NCBI RefSeq assembly: GCF_004365965.1
Contig: NZ_SOEB01000001.1
Coordinates: 186,001-250,000, forward strand
DNA: 64,000 nt
DNA from: Rhodovulum visakhapatnamense
GTDB taxonomy: Bacteria; Pseudomonadota; Alphaproteobacteria; Rhodobacterales; Rhodobacteraceae
Direction: 5' to 3'
Below are positions 10,146 through 18,542 of this stretch, in pieces. The first letter of the stretch is position 1; each line of letters starts with the position of its first letter. The position numbers and the translations under genes are program-made. The notes beneath the pieces were generated by a model. That model saw only the letters and a list, made by a program, of their open reading frames with translations, was not told the origin of the DNA and made no database searches.

Positions 10146-10176
10146 TTGACCTTCCAGCGACTGGAGGCCCTATCTG
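10146..10176 (+). promoter_or_regulatory. copA promoter with CueR-type operator
   Basis: A -35 TTGACC (10,146-10,151) and -10 TATCTG (10,171-10,176) are separated by 19 bases, the over-long spacer typical of MerR-family promoters. The spacer holds an imperfect dyad, CCTTCCAG / CTGGAGG, matching the CueR/HmrR copper operator pattern. The promoter points into copA-cueR 40 bases downstream. Confidence 0.8.
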
Positions 10177-10215
10177 AGGGGCATCCAATCCGACGGACGC
10201 TGCACGGAGGCTGTC

Positions 10216-12653
<2,438 letters not shown>

Positions 12654-12657
<4 letters not shown>

Positions 12658-13043
12658 ATATCGGCGACATCTCGAAGGCGACCGGGCTGCCGGCCAAGAC
12701 CATCCGCTATTACGAGGAGATCGGCCTGATCCGCCCCGCTCGGGGCGCCAATGGCTACCGGCATTTCTCGGAAACCGATTTGCACAACCTGACCTTTCTG
12801 GGCCGGGCGCGGTCGCTTGGGTTTTCCATCGAGGAATGCCGGGCGCTTCTGGCGCTTTACACCGACAAGGACCGCGCCAGCGCCGATGTGAAACAGATCG
12901 CCCGCGTCCATCTGGCGCAGATCGACGCCAAGATCGCCGAATTGCAGGCGATGCGCGCCACCCTGGCCGAGCTGGTTTCGGCCTGCGCGGGCGATCAGCG
13001 CCCCGACTGCCCGATCCTGAAGGGGCTGGCCGGAGAGGGCTGA
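12654..13043 (+). CDS. cueR: MerR-family copper-responsive regulator
   Basis: MerR-family activator, 129 aa, CueR/HmrR type. The N-terminal winged helix-turn-helix ([20 protein letters not shown]) and following coiled coil are standard. The metal loop has C111 and C119, the C-x7-C spacing of CueR Cu(I) sensors. It overlaps copA as ATGA and should be co-transcribed, giving feedback on the promoter at 10,146-10,176. The symbol hmrR is common in Alphaproteobacteria. Confidence 0.92.
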
Positions 13044-13095
13044 GCCGCCCGCAAAGGGCTTTGACAATGCCCGCCGATCGGCTAGGCAGGAGCGA

Positions 13096-13270
13096 CTTCG
13101 GTTCCGGTCCGCAAGGCCGGAGAAAAGGGAACGCGGTGCGCCCCCGCAAGGGCAATTCCGCGGCTGCCCCCGCAACTGTAGGCGGAGAGCGCGGCTGACA
13201 GATGCCACTGGGCCCGGCGCCCGGGAAGGCCAGCCAAGCGACGACCCGCAAGCCAGGAGACCTGCCGAAG
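13096..13270 (+). promoter_or_regulatory. cobalamin (B12) riboswitch
   Basis: A leader RNA with the hallmarks of the adenosylcobalamin riboswitch: GGTTCCGGT near the 5' end paired region, GGGAAcGCGGTGCG, the CCCCCGCAACTGTA core near 13,177-13,191, and the near-invariant B12 box AGCCAGGAGACCTGCC at 13,250-13,265. It lies about 180 bases upstream of the transporter genes. GC-rich complementary segments at about 13,300-13,355 (GGCCAGCC and GGCTGGC) could form the expression platform. It is expected to switch the transporter/TonB operon off when cobalamin is plentiful. Confidence 0.93.
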
Positions 13271-13405
13271 CGACGATCACCCTTTCCGGGCGCGGGGCGC
13301 GCCCCGGAGCGGCCAGCCCGCAGCGGTGAGAAAGATCACCGTCCGGGGGGCTGGCGCGATGCCACCGTGCCCCGGACCGCCCGCAAGGGCAGGGAAGGCA
13401 GGGCG

Positions 13406-13456
13406 ATGGACGATCCGGATACAAGACCGGCCGACCGAGACGGAGCGCGCGCATGA
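13406..13456 (+). CDS. 16-codon leader ORF coupled to the permease gene
   Basis: A tiny ORF, MDDPDTRPADRDGARA, between the riboswitch and the permease gene. A GGAAGG purine run lies 7 bases before its ATG. Its TGA overlaps the permease start as ATGA, so ribosomes leaving it could start the permease. I recognise no homologue. It may be a coupling leader peptide that passes riboswitch-controlled ribosome access on to the permease gene, or it may be chance. Confidence 0.35.
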   Translation: MDDPDTRPADRDGARA

Positions 13457-14445
13457 GGGGGCAGGGGCTCTTCTGGGCGCTTGCGCTGCTGGTCGCGGCC
13501 CTTTTCGCGCTGTCGCTGCTGATCGGCCCCGCGGGACTGTCGGTCAGGGACAGCCTCTCGGCGCTGCTGGCCGGGCGCGGCGAGGCGGCGGTTCTGGTCA
13601 TGCGCGAGATCCGGCTGCCGCGCGCGATCCTGGCCGTGCTGGTGGGCGCGAGCCTCGGGCTCTCGGGCGCGGCGCTTCAGGGCTACATGCGCAACCCGCT
13701 GGCCGAGCCCGCTCTGATCGGCGTCTCGTCGAGCGCCGCGCTGGGCGCGGTGCTGGCGCTGCAGACGGGGCTTGCCTCGGCGCATGTGCTGGCGCTTCCC
13801 GCTTCGGCGCTGACAGGCGCGCTGATCGCCGTCTCGCTGCTGCTGCTGCTGGCCGGGCCGCGCGGGGGCGCCTTCACGCTGATCCTCGCGGGCATCGCCC
13901 TTTCGGCGCTGGCGGGCGCGCTGACGCAGCTGGTGCTGAACCTCTCGCCCAACCCCTATGCCACGGCCGATATCGTGTTCTGGCTGATGGGCTCGCTCGC
14001 CGACCGGTCCTTCACCCATGTCTGGCTGGCGCTGCCGCTGACGCTTCTGGGCTGGCTGATGCTGGCGGGGCTCGGCCGCGGGCTTGATGCGCTGACGCTG
14101 GGCGAGGATGCGGCGGCGGCGCTGGGCATCCGGCTCGGGCGGCTGCGCCTCGCGCTGGTCCTCGGCGTCGCGGCCTCGGTGGGCGCAGGCGTGGCGGTCG
14201 CGGGCGCCATCGGCTTTGTCGGTCTGATCGTGCCGCATCTTCTGCGCCCGCTGGTGGGCGCGCGGCCCGGGCGGCTGCTGGCGGCCTCGGCGCTGGGGGG
14301 GGCGGCGCTTTTGCTGGCGGCCGATATCGGCGTGCGGCTGGTGCTGCCCGACCGCGACCTCAAGCTGGGCGTCGTCACCGCACTGATCGGCGCGCCGCTT
14401 TTCATCCGGCTGATCTACCGGACCCGGGCGGAGGCGGGCGCATGA
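13453..14445 (+). CDS. ABC transporter permease, FecCD/BtuC family
   Basis: FecCD-family inner-membrane permease, 330 aa, with about eight to ten predicted membrane segments. It has the family signatures LPRAILAVLVGASLGLSGA (54-72), GRNPLAEPALIG-like QGYMRNPLAEP, and the cytoplasmic GAIGFVGLIVPH that contacts the ATPase. The B12 riboswitch upstream and the ATPase overlapping by ATGA make it the likely cobalamin permease (BtuC role). The substrate is inferred from the riboswitch; siderophore permeases share the fold. No periplasmic binding-protein gene is adjacent. Confidence 0.88.
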   Translation: MRGQGLFWALALLVAALFALSLLIGPAGLSVRDSLSALLAGRGEAAVLVMREIRLPRAILAVLVGASLGLSGAALQGYMRNPLAEPALIGVSSSAALGAVLALQTGLASAHVLALPASALTGALIAVSLLLLLAGPRGGAFTLILAGIALSALAGALTQLVLNLSPNPYATADIVFWLMGSLADRSFTHVWLALPLTLLGWLMLAGLGRGLDALTLGEDAAAALGIRLGRLRLALVLGVAASVGAGVAVAGAIGFVGLIVPHLLRPLVGARPGRLLAASALGGAALLLAADIGVRLVLPDRDLKLGVVTALIGAPLFIRLIYRTRAEAGA

Positions 14446-15200
14446 CCGGGATTGAGCTTTCGCATCTGACCGTCCGGCGCGGGCGCTGTCCGGTGGTCGA
14501 CGATGTCACCGCGACGCTGTCCCCCGGCGACTGCGTTGGCCTTGTCGGTCCCAATGGCGCAGGCAAGACCACCCTGATGCGCGCAACCCTCGGCCTCGTG
14601 CCGCACAAGGGCACATCGAGCCTTGCGTGCCTTCCCGCGTCCGAGCGTGCCCGCGCCGCCGCCTGGTTGCCGCAAACGCGCGAGATCGCCTGGCCGGTCA
14701 GCGTCGAGACCCTGGTCGGGCTTGGCCGCACGCCGCATCTGGGACCGGGCCAGCGTCCCGGACCCGCCGACCGCGCCGCCGTCGGTGCCGCGATGGCCCG
14801 CCTCGACCTGACCGGGTTCGCCACGCGGCGCGCGACCGAGCTGTCGGGCGGCGAACAGGCGCGGGTGCTGATCGCCCGGGCGCTGGCGCAGGAGGCGCCG
14901 GTGCTGATGGCTGACGAACCCATTGCCGGGCTCGACCCGGCGCATCAGTTCACCACCATGGCGCTGTTTGCAGGGCTCGCCGCCGAAGGCCGCCTCGTGA
15001 TGATCTCGCTCCACGATCTGGGCCTGGCGGTGCGGTTCTGCACCCGGCTTCTGCTGATGCATCGCGGCCGTCTGGTGGCCGACGGCCCGCCCCGCGCGGT
15101 TCTGAGCGAGGCCAATCTGGCCGAGGTCTTCGGGCTGCGCGCCTATCTTGCCGACACCCCCGACGGCCCGGTCTTTCAGCCGCTCGAGGTGGTGCGATGA
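14442..15200 (+). CDS. ABC transporter ATP-binding protein, BtuD/FecE type
   Basis: ATPase subunit, 252 aa. Walker A GPNGAGKTT is near residues 36-44, signature LSGGEQ near 138, Walker B VLMADEP near 155 and the switch histidine in SLHD. It partners the FecCD permease whose stop it overlaps as ATGA. The cobalamin role (BtuD) is inferred from the riboswitch. Its own stop overlaps a 13-codon ORF that leads to exbB. Confidence 0.9.
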   Translation: MTGIELSHLTVRRGRCPVVDDVTATLSPGDCVGLVGPNGAGKTTLMRATLGLVPHKGTSSLACLPASERARAAAWLPQTREIAWPVSVETLVGLGRTPHLGPGQRPGPADRAAVGAAMARLDLTGFATRRATELSGGEQARVLIARALAQEAPVLMADEPIAGLDPAHQFTTMALFAGLAAEGRLVMISLHDLGLAVRFCTRLLLMHRGRLVADGPPRAVLSEANLAEVFGLRAYLADTPDGPVFQPLEVVR

Positions 15201-15238
15201 CCCCCGATACCTGCCCGGCCGAGGAGCCCGCCGCATGA
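15197..15238 (+). CDS. 13-codon bridging ORF between ATPase gene and exbB
   Basis: MTPDTCPAEEPAA. Its ATG overlaps the ATPase stop as ATGA and its stop overlaps the exbB start as ATGA, exactly filling the gap between the two genes. A GAGGTGG purine run in the ATPase 3' end could serve as its ribosome site. It shares a PDTxPA stretch with the 16-codon leader at 13,406. It may carry coupling across the gap without a function of its own. Confidence 0.35.
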   Translation: MTPDTCPAEEPAA

Positions 15239-15858
15239 TCGACCCGATCCTGTCCTTCCTTCACACCGGCGGCGCGGCGATGTGGGCCATCGCGGCCCTG
15301 TCGGTGGCGACGCTCAGCCTGATCCTCTGGAAGCTCTGGGGCCTCGCGCGGATGGGGGCCTTCGCGGGCGCCCGGGCCGAACGCGCCGTGCTGCTCTGGC
15401 AGGAGGGTGCGCGCGAGGCGGCGGCCGAGGCGGTCTCGGGCCGGGTCGGTCTGCGCGCCCGGCTGGTGGGCGCGGCCATCGGGGCGCTGGCGCGGGGCCT
15501 GCCCGAGGCGAAGGCCCGCGAAGAGACCACCCGCGTCGCCCGGCGGCTCTTGGTCGAGGCGCGTTCGGGGCTGCGCGCGCTGGAACTGATCGCGGTGATC
15601 GCGCCGCTGCTGGGGCTTCTGGGCACCGTTCTGGGCATGATCGACGCCTTTCAGGCGCTGCAATCGGCGGGTTCGGCGGCCGACCCGGCCGATCTGGCGG
15701 GCGGTATCTGGGAGGCGCTTCTGACCACGGCCGCCGGCATGGCGGTGGCGATCCCGGCGGCGGTTTCGCTCAGCTGGTTCGAATCCGTGGCCGACAGCGC
15801 CCGCGCCGACATGGAAGACCTCGCGACCCGGCTTTTTCTGGCCACGGAGGCGGGGTGA
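15235..15858 (+). CDS. exbB: ExbB/TolQ/MotA-family proton channel protein
   Basis: ExbB-type inner-membrane protein, 207 aa, that with ExbD uses the proton gradient to energise TonB. It has an N-terminal membrane helix (about 12-35) and the conserved pair of C-terminal helices with IAPLLGLLGTVLGMIDAFQ and the TTAAGMAVAIPA motif. It is followed directly by exbD (TGATG overlap). Its place in a B12-riboswitch operon suggests it powers a cobalamin receptor such as BtuB, which is not in this window. Confidence 0.9.
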   Translation: MIDPILSFLHTGGAAMWAIAALSVATLSLILWKLWGLARMGAFAGARAERAVLLWQEGAREAAAEAVSGRVGLRARLVGAAIGALARGLPEAKAREETTRVARRLLVEARSGLRALELIAVIAPLLGLLGTVLGMIDAFQALQSAGSAADPADLAGGIWEALLTTAAGMAVAIPAAVSLSWFESVADSARADMEDLATRLFLATEAG

Positions 15859-16244
15859 TGTTCAGTTTCGACACGCCCCGGCCGACGCGGCGCCCGAGCC
15901 TCACGCCAATGATCGACGTGGTTTTCCTGCTGCTCGTCTTCTTCATGATCGCCGCCCGCTTCGGCCCCGAGGCGGGGATCGGGATCGTCGCGGCCAGGGG
16001 CGGCGGGGCGGGCGACTGGCAGGGGCCGCCAAGACTGATCGAGGTGCGCCCCGACGGGCTGTCCCTGAACGGGCAGGCGATGATGGCGCCCGATGCCATC
16101 GCGGCCGAACTGGCGCGGATCACGCCCGCGCCCGGCGATCCGGTCCTGCTGCGCGCCCGGGACGGGGCCGACCTGCAGGCGCTGGTCGATGCGATGGACG
16201 CGCTCGGCCGGGCCGGGGTCGCGGGGCTCATGCTGGTGGAGTGA
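15858..16244 (+). CDS. exbD: ExbD-family proton channel protein, first copy
   Basis: ExbD/TolR family, 128 aa: a short cytoplasmic N-terminus, one membrane helix (residues about 17-34, PMIDVVFLLLVFFMI) with the conserved channel Asp (D20), then a periplasmic domain. It overlaps exbB as TGATG. It is followed by a second, equally long ExbD gene, so the complex may contain two different ExbD subunits. Confidence 0.9.
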   Translation: MFSFDTPRPTRRPSLTPMIDVVFLLLVFFMIAARFGPEAGIGIVAARGGGAGDWQGPPRLIEVRPDGLSLNGQAMMAPDAIAAELARITPAPGDPVLLRARDGADLQALVDAMDALGRAGVAGLMLVE

Positions 16245-16248
16245 GGCG

Positions 16249-16635
16249 ATGCTCGACTTCGGCGCGGACGACCGGCAGCGCAGGCACGGCGAAAGCATTG
16301 TGCCGATGATCAATGTCGTCTTCCTTTTGCTGATCTTCTTCCTGATGAGCGCGCGGCTGGTGCCGCCCGCGCCCTTCGAGACCGCGCCGCCGCGGGCGGA
16401 CGGGGCCGAGCCCGCAACGGGGGACATGCTGCACCTGTCGGCCGCGGGCGATCTGGCCTTCGGCGATCTGCGGGGCGAGGCGGTTTTTGCGGCGCTCGCC
16501 GCGCGGCCCGACGGCGCCGGGCCGCTGGTGATCCGGGCCGATGCCGGGGTCGAGGCGGCCGCATTGGCGCGGCTTGCCGCGCGGCTGACCGCCGAGGGGC
16601 GCGGCCCGCTGCGGCTGGTGACGGTGCCGCGATGA
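16249..16635 (+). CDS. exbD: ExbD-family proton channel protein, second copy
   Basis: A second ExbD/TolR-type protein, also 128 aa, with PMINVVFLLLIFFLM as its membrane helix. At the position of the channel Asp of the first copy (PMID) this one has Asn (PMIN). If the alignment is right, it lacks the usual proton-carrying residue and may be a structural or regulatory partner of the first copy. It overlaps tonB as ATGA. Confidence 0.88.
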   Translation: MLDFGADDRQRRHGESIVPMINVVFLLLIFFLMSARLVPPAPFETAPPRADGAEPATGDMLHLSAAGDLAFGDLRGEAVFAALAARPDGAGPLVIRADAGVEAAALARLAARLTAEGRGPLRLVTVPR

Positions 16636-17477
16636 CACGGGCGGGCGAGCTTCTGGCCTTCATGCCGCTGGCGCTGGCGCTCCATGTCGGGGCCTTTGCG
16701 CTGGCGCGGCCGCCGATGGGGGGCGTTGCCGGGGCGGCAGGCGGGCCGGGGGGCGATGCGCTGGTGACGCTGGCGGCGGCGCCTGCGTCCTATGCCAGGC
16801 TTGCCGAGGACTGGACCGAGGCCCCGGCGCCTGACACCGACCTTGCAGACCTGCCAGCGCCAGAGCCAGAGCCTGAAAGCGTGCCGCGCGCCGATCCGGA
16901 CCCCGCGCCCGACCGTGCCGCGATGCCGGTTCCCGCCCTGCCGACGCTTTCCGAACCGCGCCCCGAGGCCGACCTGCCCGTGCCCTCCAGCCCGCCCGAG
17001 AGACGCGAGCCGGACCCGGCGTCGGCGCTTCGGCCCGAGTCACGCCCCGAGCCTCCGGCCAGGACCGCCCGCTCTGCCGCGCCGCCCTCGGAGGCGCGCG
17101 CGGCGCAGGTGGCGCGGGGCCGGTCAGAGGCCGCCGAGGCCGGGGCGGGGGCCACCGGCGGCGCGCCGACGCTGACGCCTGCCCGGGCCTCGGCGCTGCA
17201 GGCCGAATGGGGCGCGCGGATCCGGGCGCGGGTCGACCGCAGCCACCGCTATCCGCGTGGCACGCGGGCCAGCGGCCGGGCGCTGATCGAGCTGGTGCTG
17301 GCGCGCGACGGGCGGCTGGTCTCGGCCCGTCTGGTCCAAAGCGCGGGCGACCCGCGCCTCGACGCGGCTGCGCTGGCGGCGGTGCGCCGCGCCGGCCGGT
17401 TCCCGCCCGCACCCCGGGGGCTCGAGGCCGCGCGCTACAGCTTTACCCTGCCGCTGAGGTTCGAGTGGCAGGGCTAG
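16632..17477 (+). CDS. tonB: TonB-family energy transducer
   Basis: TonB-type protein, 281 aa. It has an N-terminal membrane anchor (residues about 8-27), a long Pro/Glu/Ala-rich periplasmic linker (about 60-180) and a C-terminal TonB domain (about 195-281) with the YPRGTRASG and GDPRLDAAALAAVRRA patterns. It passes energy from ExbB-ExbD to outer-membrane receptors. As the last gene of the riboswitch operon it is probably dedicated to cobalamin uptake. It converges on fdsD 29 bases away. Confidence 0.9.
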   Translation: MTRAGELLAFMPLALALHVGAFALARPPMGGVAGAAGGPGGDALVTLAAAPASYARLAEDWTEAPAPDTDLADLPAPEPEPESVPRADPDPAPDRAAMPVPALPTLSEPRPEADLPVPSSPPERREPDPASALRPESRPEPPARTARSAAPPSEARAAQVARGRSEAAEAGAGATGGAPTLTPARASALQAEWGARIRARVDRSHRYPRGTRASGRALIELVLARDGRLVSARLVQSAGDPRLDAAALAAVRRAGRFPPAPRGLEAARYSFTLPLRFEWQG

Positions 17478-17506
17478 CGCCCGCCCGATCCGGACGGACG
17501 ACGCCC

Positions 17507-17728
17507 TCAGGCGGTCTCGGGCCGCCGGATCAGTGCCGCCGCGCCACGCGCCCGGTCGGAAAGCCCGGTTTTCGGGCTTTCGGCCAGGCTCAGCAGCCGC
17601 GCCCGCATGCGCGGGTCCCAGAACTGGTCGATATGGGCGGCGATGGCGGCCTCGGCCTCGTCATCGGGCAGGCGGGCAAAGGCGGTTGCGATCTGATTGG
17701 CCATATAGGCCAGCTTGTCAGGGGTCAT
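17507..17728 (-). CDS. fdsD: NAD-dependent formate dehydrogenase delta subunit
   Basis: FdsD-type small subunit, 73 aa. It has the family pattern MTPDKLAYMANQIATAF and a C-terminal WDPRMRARLL segment. FdsD is required for a mature soluble molybdenum formate dehydrogenase. It is the last gene of the fds operon and overlaps fdhD by 11 bases. The start was chosen at the family N-terminus with a GGAG-type site; an upstream in-frame ATG adds 11 codons with no family match. Confidence 0.9.
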   Translation of the reverse strand: MTPDKLAYMANQIATAFARLPDDEAEAAIAAHIDQFWDPRMRARLLSLAESPKTGLSDRARGAAALIRRPETA

Positions 17729-18536
17729 GTTGGATCTCCTTCGCAGCGATCCGCCGGGCATGGGTGTGAATGTCGAAACTCTGACCGCGCGCCCGGGCGA
17801 TGAGGGTCAGCCCTGCGGCGTCTGCCGCGGCGACGGCGCGGGCGGTCGGCGCCGAGACGGCGATCAGCGCCGGTGCGCGGGCAAGAACCGCCTTCTGCAC
17901 CAGTTCGATCGAGACCCGCGAGGTCAGCAGGATCGCGCCGCCCGAGGCGTCGCGCCCCATCCGGGCCAGCCGTCCCACCAGCTTGTCGAGCGCATTGTGC
18001 CGCCCGACATCCTCGCACAGCGCGACCAGCCCCTCCGCGCGGGTCCAGAACCCCGCCGCATGGGCCGCCCGCGTCGCGCCGTGCAGCTCCTGGGCGAGGC
18101 TCAGCGCGGTCATCGCCCCGGCGATCTCGGGCGGCGTCAGGCACAGCCCGTCCGGCGGCAGCACCGGCAGCGGACGGCTCGCTTCGGCAAGGCTTTCGAC
18201 ACCGCAAAGCCCGCAACCGACGGGCCCCGCCATGCGGCGGCGCCGCCCGGCCAGCCGCGCGCCGAGACCCGGCGCCAGCCAGATCCGCAGCTCGATCCCC
18301 TCGTCATGATCCGCACGCTCGATCCGCGCGATCTGACCGGGGCGCTCGACGATGCCTTCGGTCAGCGAAAAGCCCAGCGCGAAATCGTCAAGATCGGCGG
18401 GGCTGGCCAGCATCACCGCATGGGTGCTGCCGTCATAGCAAAGGGCGACCGGCACCTCCTCGGCCAGCCGCCGGATGTCGGGCGCGGCCCCGTCGGGGCC
18501 GACGCTTTGCACCTGCGATGTTGTCCAGCCCCGCAT
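17718..18536 (-). CDS. fdhD: formate dehydrogenase accessory sulfurtransferase
   Basis: FdhD/FdsC family, 272 aa. It brings sulfur to, or protects, the bis-MGD molybdenum cofactor before insertion into formate dehydrogenase. The functional pair C108-x-x-C111 (GCGLCG) and the VALCEDVGRHNALDK motif are present. It starts 6 bases after the fdsA stop. In Rhodobacter fds operons this gene is called fdsC. Confidence 0.93.
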   Translation of the reverse strand: MRGWTTSQVQSVGPDGAAPDIRRLAEEVPVALCYDGSTHAVMLASPADLDDFALGFSLTEGIVERPGQIARIERADHDEGIELRIWLAPGLGARLAGRRRRMAGPVGCGLCGVESLAEASRPLPVLPPDGLCLTPPEIAGAMTALSLAQELHGATRAAHAAGFWTRAEGLVALCEDVGRHNALDKLVGRLARMGRDASGGAILLTSRVSIELVQKAVLARAPALIAVSAPTARAVAAADAAGLTLIARARGQSFDIHTHARRIAAKEIQHDP

Positions 18537-18542
18537 CCGGGC

